Positions 36,001 through 44,469 of a DNA stretch of 64,000 nt are shown piece after piece. How positions within the stretch are numbered: position 1 is the stretch's first letter; each line of letters starts with the position of its first letter. The notes beneath the pieces were generated by a model. It was not told the origin of the DNA. It saw only the letters and a program-made list of their open reading frames with translations, and did not search any database. The translations under genes and the position numbers were made by a program. The DNA comes from Fontivivens sp964399735 (lineage in GTDB: Bacteria; Zhuqueibacterota; Zhuqueibacteria; Residuimicrobiales; Krinioviventaceae): assembly GCA_964399735.1 (NCBI GenBank), contig CAYNSO010000004.1, forward strand, positions 35,967 to 99,966, written 5' to 3'.

Positions 36001-37091
36001 TATTAATTGGCGACCCGGCCATGCGAATCGCGGTGCCGCGCTATCAAGCGGTTATTGATACAGTCGATCCCGATACCATCCAGGCTTTATCCAGGATGAG
36101 CATAAACGGGCACATTGAAACCGAAAATGGGGAATGGGCGGATTATAATGGCAAAATTCTCTTGCGAGTTCTGGATTCTCCCAAGAGAAAAGAATATTAT
36201 ACGATCAAGCACAATAGCCGCATTGTTTATGAATATCCAGGAAATACTATATTTCGCGGTAATGCCGAAATCAGGAATGGTAAATTTACGGTTCAATATA
36301 TTGTGCCCAAGGATATTTCCTATGACGGCGACAGGGGGAGGATAAGCGGATATTTTTGGAACGACGGGAATGAAGGGCTTGGAATTAAGGATAATCTGGT
36401 TGTCGGCGGCACAGCTACAAACCTTGTCGATCACGAAGGCCCTGAAATGTCCCTGCATTTTGGCGAACCAGGATTTGCGCCAGGTGATTATGTGCCGGTG
36501 AATGCCGTATTGCATGTCGACATTACCGATTCATCAAGCGGTGTAAACACTGCAGGCGATATCGGTCACCAGATCATTGCTACCCTTGATGATGACAGCA
36601 ACAATGCCAAAGATGTCACTGATTTTTTTGAATATAATGAAGGTAGTTATATTACCGGTGTTGTAAAATATCCACTAACCGGGTTAACTGAAGGTCATCA
36701 TACGATTAAAGTAAAGGGATGGGATAATTCCAATAATTCTTCAGTTGTTGAAAGCAATTTTGTTGTCGTAAACAGCCAGGTTTTGAAAATTCGCAATGTT
36801 GTAAATTACCCCAACCCTTTAAAAACCAACACACAATTTACATTTGAGTTAAGTCAGGATGCTCAAGTCGAAATCAAGGTGTATTCCGTAGCCGGTCGAT
36901 TGTTACGCGAATTTACACCCTGCCAGGGGCAAACCGGTTTTAATATATTCCCGGAGAATTGGGACGGATGCGACCAGGATGGAGAACAACTGGCCAACGG
37001 TTTGTATTTATATAAAATTAAAGCCGGTACAGTGAATAACGGCAAGGCGGTTAATGCGGAAGAAATCGGCAAGTTGCTAATAGTTCGTTAA
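33045..37091 (+). CDS. porU: PorU-like C25 peptidase, type IX secretion sortase candidate
   Basis: 1348-aa exported cysteine peptidase of the gingipain family. Signal peptide about 1-28; an N-terminal beta-rich prodomain region to about 550; the C25 catalytic domain at about 620-1000, with YVLLFGDGHYDYKN, the His of YVGHGND (H863) and the Cys of AATCEFARWD (C898). Immunoglobulin-like beta modules follow, ending in a FlgD/sorting-type domain with NYPNPLKTNTQFTF (about 1250-1348). In Bacteroidetes, PorU cleaves the C-terminal signal of type IX cargo and attaches cargo to the surface; that role here is inferred from architecture and from the cargo proteins in this window. A stronger start codon signal than ATG 33045 is not visible. 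Confidence 0.87.
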   Translation: MINLLKKRLIALVLVILVFALKTDLFAAHGDVRIISASERSLLFEFKPTNWTNKDIVVGQSQYNLFQFENSYLPGNIGEPSVPARNIIIGVPLHGNVSVNIVDAEFTLIPDVQIAPVPEIIPQEGGYQNIYSVNDSLYNAGFFFPQEIFRQAETEIFRSQRILTLMLQPLQVNSLNRQVRQYTRIVVQVDFPATTEPNRLVHTRANDEDLYQKILVNYEQAKKWRDLPGARLRKSSKPAFFGNNWYKITIKGDGKTIFRDANGNEEGMYKLDGATMQAAGVPISSIDPSTIQIFNNGGRELPTSLTANRPDSLIENAIIVDSGADNSFNTADFILFYARSLEGFDYDKNEQRLKHYKHHYSEENAYWLTFGKQQGKRIAARPNLSQDGLVMEDGYYDLAYFERELYNPLNSGPQWLDIALTTLERNRSYTFNLQNVLTAAQARFNISIGAISPLYHRFTIRANGNQLGKPEFFNSSVFHLFETPLTNYSVLMNGNNTISIEYNNTSDEDIAYVDWIEVEYKREFKALNNQLLFFGVTDKDKAGYFINNFSDNSIQAFDITDYANITRIEAPVSNSGITIIDHANAPTPKKYLVLTANAYKKVSSAAIKAVTPKNLRSEKRADYIIITHDDFEQQALMLESIREDLRPDDRLETEVVKISDVINEFGWGISDPAAIRDFLAFAYNNWGQPRYVLLFGDGHYDYKNVKGFGTPNHIIPWQTLETNDDYSRTSDDFYVYTSTGKGGSQMGIGRLTVQSVAEAQGMVEKIRIYETEPEYGEWRNTFALVGDDELGQGGEGNETEHIEQAEALSKIPELGHFLFKKIYLVDYPAVKTASISGITKPLARNAFIEQINRGALIVNYVGHGNDQRLAHEKILYGPTDFHLIQNEKRMALWIAATCEFARWDQPQGQSLAEQLVQTPGHGAIAMIAASRLVYSHNNYSFNRSFLTRMFRNYSETGLPERLGDAFMMSKLEMYSGSSRVNSEKFLLIGDPAMRIAVPRYQAVIDTVDPDTIQALSRMSINGHIETENGEWADYNGKILLRVLDSPKRKEYYTIKHNSRIVYEYPGNTIFRGNAEIRNGKFTVQYIVPKDISYDGDRGRISGYFWNDGNEGLGIKDNLVVGGTATNLVDHEGPEMSLHFGEPGFAPGDYVPVNAVLHVDITDSSSGVNTAGDIGHQIIATLDDDSNNAKDVTDFFEYNEGSYITGVVKYPLTGLTEGHHTIKVKGWDNSNNSSVVESNFVVVNSQVLKIRNVVNYPNPLKTNTQFTFELSQDAQVEIKVYSVAGRLLREFTPCQGQTGFNIFPENWDGCDQDGEQLANGLYLYKIKAGTVNNGKAVNAEEIGKLLIVR

Positions 37092-37110
37092 GCAACCTGG
37101 TTTGAAATAT

Positions 37111-37159
37111 TTTCATAGAATGACAGGAACAAGGGGTAGCGGCCCCTTGTTCTATGAAA
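37111..37159. terminator. Two-part hairpin between convergent genes
   Basis: Inner stem GAACAAGGGG / CCCCTTGTTC (37127-37136, 37143-37152) and outer stem TTTCATA / TATGAAA (37111-37117, 37153-37159). Positioned between porU and lspA, so probably a bidirectional terminator; it shares a 12-mer with 25284-25309. Confidence 0.65.
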
Positions 37160-37196
37160 GCAGCTTATTTTTAATAACAAGCGCCCCGTAAACCAA

Positions 37197-37742
37197 TCAG
37201 GCGTTATCTATTGCGTCCGGCAGCGATTCCTCTTTTTCTTTATCAAAAGCGATAAATATCAACAGCAAGATCATCCCTGTGGTAATGGCAATATCTGCAA
37301 CATTAAAAACCGGCCATCGCGACATGCCATAACCGGGAAAATGGATAAACATAAAGTCAAAAGCCGGTATATTGATATTGATGAATTCAAAATCAAGAAA
37401 ATCAACCACACTGCCCCGGAATATGCGATCAACAAGGTTGCCAAGCGCCCCGCCGAATATAATCGCCATGGCGGTTCTGGCAAACAGATATTTTCCTTTA
37501 ATTGTAAAAAAATAGACCAGAATTGCAACACTTGCTATTGCGGCAAAAATAGTAAAGAAAATATTTTTTCCAAAGCTGATGCCAAAGGCCATACCGGTAT
37601 TTTCAACAAAGGTTATGCGAAAGAAATCGCCCACCACGGGGATGGATTCATGCAGCAGCATGGAAGATTTGATCATATATTTGGTAATTTGATCGAGCAG
37701 AAAAACAGCCAGAGAAATAATCAATACGGATTTATATTTCAT
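37197..37742 (-). CDS. lspA: Signal peptidase II (prolipoprotein)
   Basis: 181-aa inner-membrane aspartyl protease that removes signal peptides from lipoproteins after lipidation. Four predicted helices. The catalytic aspartates are D114 in GSVVDFLDF and D150 in FNVADIAITTG; FVENTGMAFG and GGALGNLVDR are conserved family blocks. A tail of charged residues (KEKEESLPD) ends the protein. Lies 60 bp after ileS, with a hairpin between, the ileS-lspA order found in many bacteria. Several lipoproteins in this window are its likely substrates. Confidence 0.96.
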   Translation of the reverse strand: MKYKSVLIISLAVFLLDQITKYMIKSSMLLHESIPVVGDFFRITFVENTGMAFGISFGKNIFFTIFAAIASVAILVYFFTIKGKYLFARTAMAIIFGGALGNLVDRIFRGSVVDFLDFEFININIPAFDFMFIHFPGYGMSRWPVFNVADIAITTGMILLLIFIAFDKEKEESLPDAIDNA

Positions 37743-37768
37743 AACAACCTTAAAATATTAAAGAAACG

Positions 37769-37797
37769 CCACGCCGGTTTTATCTTTTCCGGCGTGG
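37769..37797 (-). terminator. Hairpin between ileS and lspA
   Basis: CCACGCCGG / CCGGCGTGG, 9-bp stem with an 11-nt loop, 6 bp after the ileS stop. On the minus strand it is followed by CGTTTCTTT, a weak U-tract, so it may attenuate rather than end transcription. Confidence 0.6.
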
Positions 37798-37802
37798 TCA
37801 AG

Positions 37803-40800
37803 TCATATCTTTTTAATGCCTATGGTTAAAATTTCATCCCCAATCTTCCAGTCTTTTTTAAAAGAACCATCCAGTTTACCCAACAAAATTTCTTCACACA
37901 GGGTTTCCATTTTAATATAGGCAGTTAATTTTTCAATTGCCGCAGACATTTTTGGTGACGCCTGGGCAAAGATAGTAATTCTGTCGGTCACCTCAAAATC
38001 AGCTTCTTTACGCATGTTTTGGACTCGGTTGACAAATTCGCGTGCCAGGCCTTCATACAACAATTCTTCTGTTATATTTGTATCCAGGGCAATGGTTAAA
38101 TCGCCTTCAGTAGCGGCGACATACCCCGGCTTGTTGACTGTTGTTATGGTAATATCGGCAGGAACAATGATTGCTTCGTGACCATCCACCACCAGTCGTT
38201 CACCGCCGTTATTCAGAATGCGTTCAATCTGTTCATCGTTAAAAGAACGAATAATATCCGCAGCATTGTTTACTGCTTTGCCGAATTTGGGGCCAAGGTT
38301 TTTAAAAACCGGGTCTGCTTTTTTGAAAAGCAGTTCTTTTTCATCAGCCACATACTGAATTGCTTTAACGTTCAATTCATCAAGGATCAGATTTTTCATA
38401 CTGTCAATAACCTGGCGGCGTTTTTCATTGGTTACCACACATACCAGGGTTGAAAGCGGCTGCCGAACCTTGAGAGCGGTTTCGTTACGCAGCGAGCGGC
38501 CGATATTGACTACCCGCCGAACCAGATCCATGCTCGATTCCAGAACCTCATCAGTATAGTCAGCCGGGGTATCGCCGGCTTGCGGATAGAGACATAAATG
38601 CACGCTTTCTGCCGGGCCTTCTTTTTCTTCGGCAGTAAGGTTACGATACAGTTCCTCGGCAATAAATGGCGTAAACGGCGCCAGTAATTTACTCAGAGTA
38701 AGCAAGCATTCGTAAAGGGTTTGAAAAGCGGACAGTTTATCATGCCCCATATCCGATTTCCAAAAACGCCGGCGCGAGCGCCGCACATACCAGTTGGAAA
38801 GGTCGTCGATAACATAATCTGAAATAGCGCGGGTTGCCCTGGTCAGATCAAATTTTTCCAGCGAGGTGTTGACTTTTTTCACCAGTGAAGTGAGCGAGGA
38901 ACAAATCCAGCGATCAATTTCAGGACGCTTTTCCACCGGGATTCGGTCATTGCCGCTATAGCTAAAATGATCAATATTTGCATACATGACAAAAAAAGAA
39001 TAGGTGTTGATCAGAGTACCTAAAAATTTACGGTTGATCTCGTTCACCCCTTCGCTATCGAAACGGGTGGGCAGCCAGGGCGGACTGACAGTGAGCAGAT
39101 ACCAGCGCAGAGCGTCGGCGCCATAATAATCCAGAATTTCAAATGGATCGACGGCATTACCGCGCGATTTTGACATTTTCTGTCCTTCTTTATCAAGGAT
39201 CAGTTCGATTGATATGCAGGACTTGTAAGCCGGTTCATCGAACAAAAACGTACTAATCGCCAGCAGAGAGTAGAACCAGCCGCGGGTTTGGTCTACCCCT
39301 TCGGAAATAAAATCGGCAGGGAATTTTTGTTTAAAAGTATCCTTGTTTTCAAAGGGATAGTGCCATTGTGCATAAGGCATGCTGCCGGAATCGAACCAGC
39401 AGTCGATAACTTCCGGCACACGCGCCATTTTATCGCCGCATTGGGGGCATTTGAATGTGATATTGTCGATATGCGGTTTATGCAAGTCCAGATTATCCGG
39501 AACCTGGTCGGATCTTTCTTTCAGGTCCTCAACGCTGCCGACACAATCCTGGTGACCACAGCCCTGGCAGATCCACACCGGCAGGGGAGTTCCCCAGAAC
39601 CGGTCACGAGAGAGCGACCAGTCGATATTATTTTCCAGCCATTCGCCAAATCGCCCGGCGCCGACTTCGGCAGGGAACCATTTTATTTTTTTGTTATTGG
39701 CAATTAATTTGTCTTTAAAAGCCGTGGTTTTAATATACCACGATTTACGTGCATAATACAGCAACGGCGAATCGCAGCGCCAGCAATGCGGGTAACTGTG
39801 CAATATCTGTTCGGTACGCAGCAGGATATTCCGTTCTTTGAGATTTCTGATAATATCCCGATCTGCATTTTTTACAAATTGACCGGCCCAGTTGGTAATT
39901 TCAGAAACGAATTTGCCGCTTTTGTCAACCGGATGGATGACGGGCAGGTTATATTTCAAGCCCAGCTGGTAATCGTCTTCGCCGAATGCCGGAGCGATAT
40001 GCACAATACCGGAGCCATCGGAAGTGGTGACAAAGTCCGCCATGGTGGTAAACCAGGCTCTTTTTTCCGGGGTGACAAAATTAAAAAACGGCTCATAATC
40101 TATATTTTGCAGATCGCTGCCCTTGAATTCCTGCACGAGTTCATAATCACCTTCCAAAACGCTCAGTCGTTCACGGGCGAGTATGAGGTTTTCGCCTTTA
40201 TATAACACTTTAACATAATCCACATCGGCGTGCAGCGCCAGCGCTACGTTGGAAATCAGCGTCCAGGGAGTGGTCGTCCATACCAGGAAAAAGGTGTTTT
40301 CCTGGTTTTTGATTTTTGCTTTAACATAAACAGACGGATCTTTAACGTCCTTGTATCCCTGCGACACTTCGTGACTGGAAAGCGGGGTTTCGCAATGCGG
40401 GCAGTAGGGCAAAATTTTATAGCCCTGGTACAACAGTTGTTTGTTCCAGAATTGCTTTAAAATCCACCATACCGATTCAATATAGTCGTTTGTGTAGGTA
40501 ATATAGGGATTTTCCAGGTCTACCCAGTATGCAATACGCCGGGTTAGTTCATCCCAGTCTTTTTTATAATTCCAAACACTTTGTTTGCATTGGGTATTAA
40601 ATTCAGCAATACCATATTCCAATACCTGGTCTTTACGTTCAAAGCCGAGTTTTTTTTCAACTTCAATTTCCACCGGCAGGCCATGAGTATCCCAGCCGGC
40701 TTTGCGTTCAACACGAAACCCATGCATGGTTTTAATGCGGCACACACAATCTTTTACTGTGCGTGAGATAACATGGTGAATACCGGGCCGGCCATTTGCA

Positions 40801-40946
40801 GTAGGAGGGCCTTCAAAAAACACAAAGGGTTTACCCGGATCGCGTTGTGTGATACTTTTCTCAAAAATTTTTTCTTTATCCCAAAATTCCAGGATGGATT
40901 TTTCAAGTTCAGGTAGTTTTAGTTTTGCAGATAGTTCTTTATACAT
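37803..40946 (-). CDS. ileS: Isoleucyl-tRNA synthetase
   Basis: 1047-aa class I synthetase charging tRNA-Ile. HIGH-type motif in PPTANGRPGIHHV (about 48-60), an editing (CP1) domain, KMSKS in GQKMSKSRGN, and a C-terminal anticodon-binding domain. Two metal-binding Cys pairs (CPHC and CQGC/CPQC) lie inside. The GIHHV form and length indicate the eukaryote-like type 2 enzyme, which often resists mupirocin (family knowledge). The ATG at 40946 fits the family N-terminus (MYKELSAKLKLPELE); an ATG at 40961 would overlap mtnP by 8 nt. Only 7 bp from mtnP. Confidence 0.96.
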   Translation of the reverse strand: MYKELSAKLKLPELEKSILEFWDKEKIFEKSITQRDPGKPFVFFEGPPTANGRPGIHHVISRTVKDCVCRIKTMHGFRVERKAGWDTHGLPVEIEVEKKLGFERKDQVLEYGIAEFNTQCKQSVWNYKKDWDELTRRIAYWVDLENPYITYTNDYIESVWWILKQFWNKQLLYQGYKILPYCPHCETPLSSHEVSQGYKDVKDPSVYVKAKIKNQENTFFLVWTTTPWTLISNVALALHADVDYVKVLYKGENLILARERLSVLEGDYELVQEFKGSDLQNIDYEPFFNFVTPEKRAWFTTMADFVTTSDGSGIVHIAPAFGEDDYQLGLKYNLPVIHPVDKSGKFVSEITNWAGQFVKNADRDIIRNLKERNILLRTEQILHSYPHCWRCDSPLLYYARKSWYIKTTAFKDKLIANNKKIKWFPAEVGAGRFGEWLENNIDWSLSRDRFWGTPLPVWICQGCGHQDCVGSVEDLKERSDQVPDNLDLHKPHIDNITFKCPQCGDKMARVPEVIDCWFDSGSMPYAQWHYPFENKDTFKQKFPADFISEGVDQTRGWFYSLLAISTFLFDEPAYKSCISIELILDKEGQKMSKSRGNAVDPFEILDYYGADALRWYLLTVSPPWLPTRFDSEGVNEINRKFLGTLINTYSFFVMYANIDHFSYSGNDRIPVEKRPEIDRWICSSLTSLVKKVNTSLEKFDLTRATRAISDYVIDDLSNWYVRRSRRRFWKSDMGHDKLSAFQTLYECLLTLSKLLAPFTPFIAEELYRNLTAEEKEGPAESVHLCLYPQAGDTPADYTDEVLESSMDLVRRVVNIGRSLRNETALKVRQPLSTLVCVVTNEKRRQVIDSMKNLILDELNVKAIQYVADEKELLFKKADPVFKNLGPKFGKAVNNAADIIRSFNDEQIERILNNGGERLVVDGHEAIIVPADITITTVNKPGYVAATEGDLTIALDTNITEELLYEGLAREFVNRVQNMRKEADFEVTDRITIFAQASPKMSAAIEKLTAYIKMETLCEEILLGKLDGSFKKDWKIGDEILTIGIKKI

Positions 40947-40953
40947 TTTTTTC

Positions 40954-41826
40954 TCATACATGCTGGTAATATTTTTCAACGATTGGGCCAAGTTTTTTAA
41001 CGGTTTCTTTTGGCCAGAGTGATTTATCGGTAATTAATGAATTTGCCAGCGCATTGGCGCATTCGCAAACCTGTTGTTGCGGAAGTAACCGCACTGTATT
41101 TTTTATTAAATAACGGGCAGTGACTACGTTGTGCATTAAATTTTCAACAATTAAATCGGCAGAGACGGTTGAGCCGGGCTCTTCTCCGTACCAGCAATCA
41201 TAATCGGTTATCATGGCAATTGTTGCATAACATATTTCCGCCTCGCGCGCCAGACGCGCTTCGTTCATTTGCGTCATACCAACTACATCCATACCCCACT
41301 TGCGGTAGGTTTGTGATTCTGCCAGGGTAGAAAACGCGGGGCCTTCCATGTTGACATAAATTCCACCGGAATGGATTGTTACCCCGCTGCCCGCTCCGGC
41401 CTCAACCAAAATTTTAGCCAGAGATGAACATATCGGTTTGTCAAATTGAATATGGACAGCGATTCCATCACCAAAAAAGGTGTTTTTACGGGCTTGATTG
41501 GTGCGGTCAAAGAACTGGTCGATTATTACTATATCCTGGGGTTTGTAATCCTTCCGCAAGGAACCGACTGCCGAAACTGAAATAATCCAGTTTACACCCA
41601 GTTTTTTCATCCCCCAGATATTGGCGCGGTTGTTGATTTCCGTCGGCAGAATACGATGACCTTTGCCATGACGAGGTAAAAATACCACATCGCGGCCTTC
41701 CAGAACACCGGTTATATAGACATCCGAAGGGGCGCCAAAAGGGGTATCCAGTTTTTGTTCTTTAATATTCGTCAGGCCTTCCATTTCATAAAGACCGCTG
41801 CCCCCGATAATGCCGATTCGTGACAT
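40954..41826 (-). CDS. mtnP: S-methyl-5'-thioadenosine phosphorylase
   Basis: 290-aa trimeric nucleoside phosphorylase that splits methylthioadenosine to adenine and methylthioribose-1-phosphate. Opens with IGIIGGSGLYEMEG; phosphate site RHGKGH (RHG motif); VNMEGPAFSTLAES and GMTQMNEARLAREAEI are MTAP-type purine and sugar site blocks; DYDCW near 225 is typical. AAGGAT precedes the ATG. It sits 15 bp after a second phosphorylase of the same superfamily, forming a purine-salvage pair inside a translation/envelope operon. Confidence 0.94.
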   Translation of the reverse strand: MSRIGIIGGSGLYEMEGLTNIKEQKLDTPFGAPSDVYITGVLEGRDVVFLPRHGKGHRILPTEINNRANIWGMKKLGVNWIISVSAVGSLRKDYKPQDIVIIDQFFDRTNQARKNTFFGDGIAVHIQFDKPICSSLAKILVEAGAGSGVTIHSGGIYVNMEGPAFSTLAESQTYRKWGMDVVGMTQMNEARLAREAEICYATIAMITDYDCWYGEEPGSTVSADLIVENLMHNVVTARYLIKNTVRLLPQQQVCECANALANSLITDKSLWPKETVKKLGPIVEKYYQHV

Positions 41827-41841
41827 TGTAATATCCTTGAT

Positions 41842-42669
41842 TTATGACTCGTTTATGTTGTTAATGATATGAATTAATAATCTTTTTAATTGTGCAGTGC
41901 ATTGTTGCGCCGCAGCCGAAACCTGTTTTCTGTTAATCGTGCTGCCTAAACCCGGCAGGCTGGAATCGGTGATTGCGGAAAGCGCTAAAACATTCATCCC
42001 CAGTTGCCTGGCGACAATCACTTCAGGAACTGTTGACATGCCCACTGTATCGGCGCCAAAAAACTGCAACATATTTACCTCTGCCGGGGTGAGCAACGCC
42101 GGGCCGCTGATTGCGGCATAAATAGTTTCCTGCAGAGAGAGGCCCAGCCTGGACGCTGTTTTCAGGGTTTTATCAATCCATTGCCGGGAATAAGGCTCGC
42201 TCATATCCACAAATCGTTCCTTGCAAAGATCCTTGCTTATTCCTCGTAATGGGTTATCGCCCATCAGGTTGAGATGATCCTCAATGACAGCGAGACTGCC
42301 GGGTACCAGTTGCTGCTTTAAACTGCTTGCCGCATTGGTTAAAATCAAGTTGCGAATTCCCAATTGATGCAAAACCCGAACCGGCAAAGTTAATAAACAC
42401 ATGGACAAGCCTTCATAATAGTGATACCGGCCATCCATGACAATTACGGCAGCGCCGTACAGTTCACCAATTACAAATCGGGCAGCATGAAAAGGGACAC
42501 TGGAAGCAGGAAAATTGGGTACAGCTCGATAGGGGATCACAATTTGATGAGCAACATCTCTAGTTAATCCGCCCAGACCGGTGCCGGTAACAAGCGCTGT
42601 ATTGATGTTTTGTTGATATTGACCGGCAATGAAACCGGCAGATTCCACAACCTGGTCTTGTGTTATCAT
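41842..42669 (-). CDS. Purine nucleoside phosphorylase-like protein with altered base site
   Basis: 275-aa member of the trimeric (PunA/human-type) PNP family: GTGLGGL, GRYHYYEG (H83), GADTVGMSTVPEV. It should release purine bases from (deoxy)nucleosides. Aligned by eye to human PNP, several base-contact residues differ: the F200-E201 pair becomes L192-L193 (GPALLTPAE), N243 becomes D235 (SAITD), NAAGG becomes NAASS. Either it uses an unusual base or nucleoside, or the assignment of function is wrong. Fold assignment is secure; specificity is not. 15 bp upstream of mtnP, co-transcribed. Confidence 0.85.
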   Translation of the reverse strand: MITQDQVVESAGFIAGQYQQNINTALVTGTGLGGLTRDVAHQIVIPYRAVPNFPASSVPFHAARFVIGELYGAAVIVMDGRYHYYEGLSMCLLTLPVRVLHQLGIRNLILTNAASSLKQQLVPGSLAVIEDHLNLMGDNPLRGISKDLCKERFVDMSEPYSRQWIDKTLKTASRLGLSLQETIYAAISGPALLTPAEVNMLQFFGADTVGMSTVPEVIVARQLGMNVLALSAITDSSLPGLGSTINRKQVSAAAQQCTAQLKRLLIHIINNINES

Positions 42670-42693
42670 AGATATTTATAAATAACAGTTTTT

Positions 42694-43368
42694 TTATTTT
42701 TTTTCCAGTTCCTGGCGTAATTTCTCCAGTTCAGAGTCTTGCGCTTCCCGTTCACTCTTTAATCTGTTAATTTCCTGCTGAATTTTTTCTTTTTTGGCTC
42801 TTTCATTATCCAGATTATTCAGGTTTTCACTGCTCCGGGTCAGGCGGATGCTTTCAATGGCTTCTTGCCGGTCTTTATTGCTGCCCAGGCGGGAGAATAA
42901 AAAGCCACCGGCCACCGTGCCCGCAATTGTTCCGCTAGTAACCAGGGGAGCATTGCTATCGTCGTCGGAAGCCCTGGCGATCATACTACTGGCAAAAAAG
43001 CTGACTCCGGCAGAAAGAGCGCCGCCGCTAATGGTATATAACCAAAAGTTTTTGTTGGTTTTTGCCTTGTTTATTTCTCTTTCGCTGATCAAATTCCCGT
43101 CAGCATCGTACCATGGCTGCGGCCCTTTAATTTGGGCTATATTTCTTTTTTCAATTTCATGATGTGTGTTAATTTTGTCAACAACCGTTATGGTTTTTTC
43201 CGATGCTGAATCAACAATTCCGGCGATTTTTTGGCCGGATTTCATTTCAATTGTTATTGTTTGATTGCTTTGCAGTTTGTCGTCTCTTAATAGCGCCTGT
43301 TTGCTGCATGCAGAACTCAGGAATATAATAATAATCAGTACTGATACTATTCTGTAACTCTTTATCAT
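42694..43368 (-). CDS. Lipoprotein with glycine-zipper-like helix and C-terminal coiled coil
   Basis: 224-aa protein. Lipoprotein signal with lipobox SSAC (Cys21). A small beta domain follows (about 35-85, ITIEMKSGQKIAGIVD, an RNA-binding-like or Sm-like barrel feel). A hydrophobic Gly/Ala-rich segment (about 110-165, SGTIAGTVAGGFLF) and a charged coiled coil (about 180-224, KIQQEINRLKSERE) end it. No family recognised. It lies between divIVA (79 bp) and the PNP gene (24 bp) in the operon. Envelope role likely. Confidence 0.75.
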   Translation of the reverse strand: MIKSYRIVSVLIIIIFLSSACSKQALLRDDKLQSNQTITIEMKSGQKIAGIVDSASEKTITVVDKINTHHEIEKRNIAQIKGPQPWYDADGNLISEREINKAKTNKNFWLYTISGGALSAGVSFFASSMIARASDDDSNAPLVTSGTIAGTVAGGFLFSRLGSNKDRQEAIESIRLTRSSENLNNLDNERAKKEKIQQEINRLKSEREAQDSELEKLRQELEKK

Positions 43369-43447
43369 TCACTATCTCCTTAACCTGTCTTGCTGTTACT
43401 GTTGATCCCGGAATTTCATTCTGGTTTTCTGCTTAAAACCTGGCCCA

Positions 43448-44143
43448 TTATAACACAAATTCATCATTATCCTCATCTTTTTGCAGATTGTCAGGATATT
43501 GATTTTCTGTTGGCAGATAATCACGATCGGGTTGCGGTCTGCCTCTTAAAACATCTTCTGATTTATCATTTATAATGATTGGCGGACGGGAAAAAGTCTG
43601 AGGTTGTGCTGCCGGTTTTTCCTGCACCGGTTGCGGTCTTTTATTACGATTGTAAAAGCGGTTATCCTTTTGCGCCGGATTGTTCGGTTCCTCGTCATCC
43701 ATTTCCAGCACATTGAGTAATTCGATCTGCGATTCCAGTAAATGCTTTAATCTCTTGGCAAAAGACTCTTTTTGTGCTTTCACAAAGCTGATTTCATTAC
43801 GCAACCGGAACAAGTCCTCTTTGGCCTCCTTGATAATATTATCGGCCTGCAGTTCGGCTTCGTGAATGATAATCTCGGCTTCACGGCGGGAATTGGCGCG
43901 GGTGTCTTCAACCGTATTATGAGCTTTAACCAGGGTATCGCGCAGAGTTTGCTCAACTCTTTGATAATCTTTGAGTTGAGTGCGTAATTTTATGAGTTCA
44001 TCATTTAACTGATTTTTTTCCCGGATCAGCAATTCGAGTTCATCCGCCACCATTCCCAGAAAAGCTTCCACTTCATCGGTATCAAAGCCTCTCATGCTCC
44101 GTTTAAATTCCTGTTTTCGGATATCTAATGGTGTTAATTTCAC
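43448..44143 (-). CDS. DivIVA-domain coiled-coil protein
   Basis: 231-aa protein with the DivIVA N-terminal membrane-binding domain (KLTPLDIRKQEFKRSMRG, FDTDEVEAFL, residues 2-32) followed by a long coiled coil (about 35-150) and a disordered Pro/Gln/Asn-rich tail. Such proteins sense negative membrane curvature and organise poles, division or surface polymer synthesis. A GTG at 44143 is chosen as start because GGGAG precedes it and the domain begins there; an in-frame upstream start would overlap yggT and add residues foreign to the family. DivIVA beside yggT and yggS is the classic division-cluster neighbourhood. Confidence 0.9.
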   Translation of the reverse strand: MKLTPLDIRKQEFKRSMRGFDTDEVEAFLGMVADELELLIREKNQLNDELIKLRTQLKDYQRVEQTLRDTLVKAHNTVEDTRANSRREAEIIIHEAELQADNIIKEAKEDLFRLRNEISFVKAQKESFAKRLKHLLESQIELLNVLEMDDEEPNNPAQKDNRFYNRNKRPQPVQEKPAAQPQTFSRPPIIINDKSEDVLRGRPQPDRDYLPTENQYPDNLQKDEDNDEFVL

Positions 44144-44156
44144 AGTTATCTCCCTG

Positions 44157-44456
44157 TTAAGGTTGTAAAACGGCCAGTTGCCGTAAGGTTTCAACAATAA
44201 AATGATCGAGAAATAAAATTGTAAAAATCAGCAATACCGGTGAAAGATCGAGCCCGCTAATAACAACCGGAATGGTTTTACGAATCCACGCCAGCGGTGG
44301 CTCGGTTACGCGGTGGATAAATTGAACAACCTGGTTATAAGGATTAATGTTAAACCAGGAAACCACCGCTCTGGCTATAACAATATACATATAAACAGAA
44401 AGAAAAATATGCAGAACATCTGCAAGGGCAATAATTAAATTTCTGAATAAAAACAT
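44157..44456 (-). CDS. YggT family membrane protein
   Basis: 99-aa inner-membrane protein with two hydrophobic regions (about 5-28 and 70-90) and the YggT hallmarks VSWFNINPYN and VTEPPLAWIRKTIP. Function not settled; relatives occur with cell-division genes (sepF, divIVA) and have been tied to osmotic shock. The ATG at 44456 follows the yggS stop by 13 nt. Co-transcribed with yggS and divIVA. Confidence 0.9.
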   Translation of the reverse strand: MFLFRNLIIALADVLHIFLSVYMYIVIARAVVSWFNINPYNQVVQFIHRVTEPPLAWIRKTIPVVISGLDLSPVLLIFTILFLDHFIVETLRQLAVLQP

Positions 44457-44469
44457 AATTTTTACCGAT

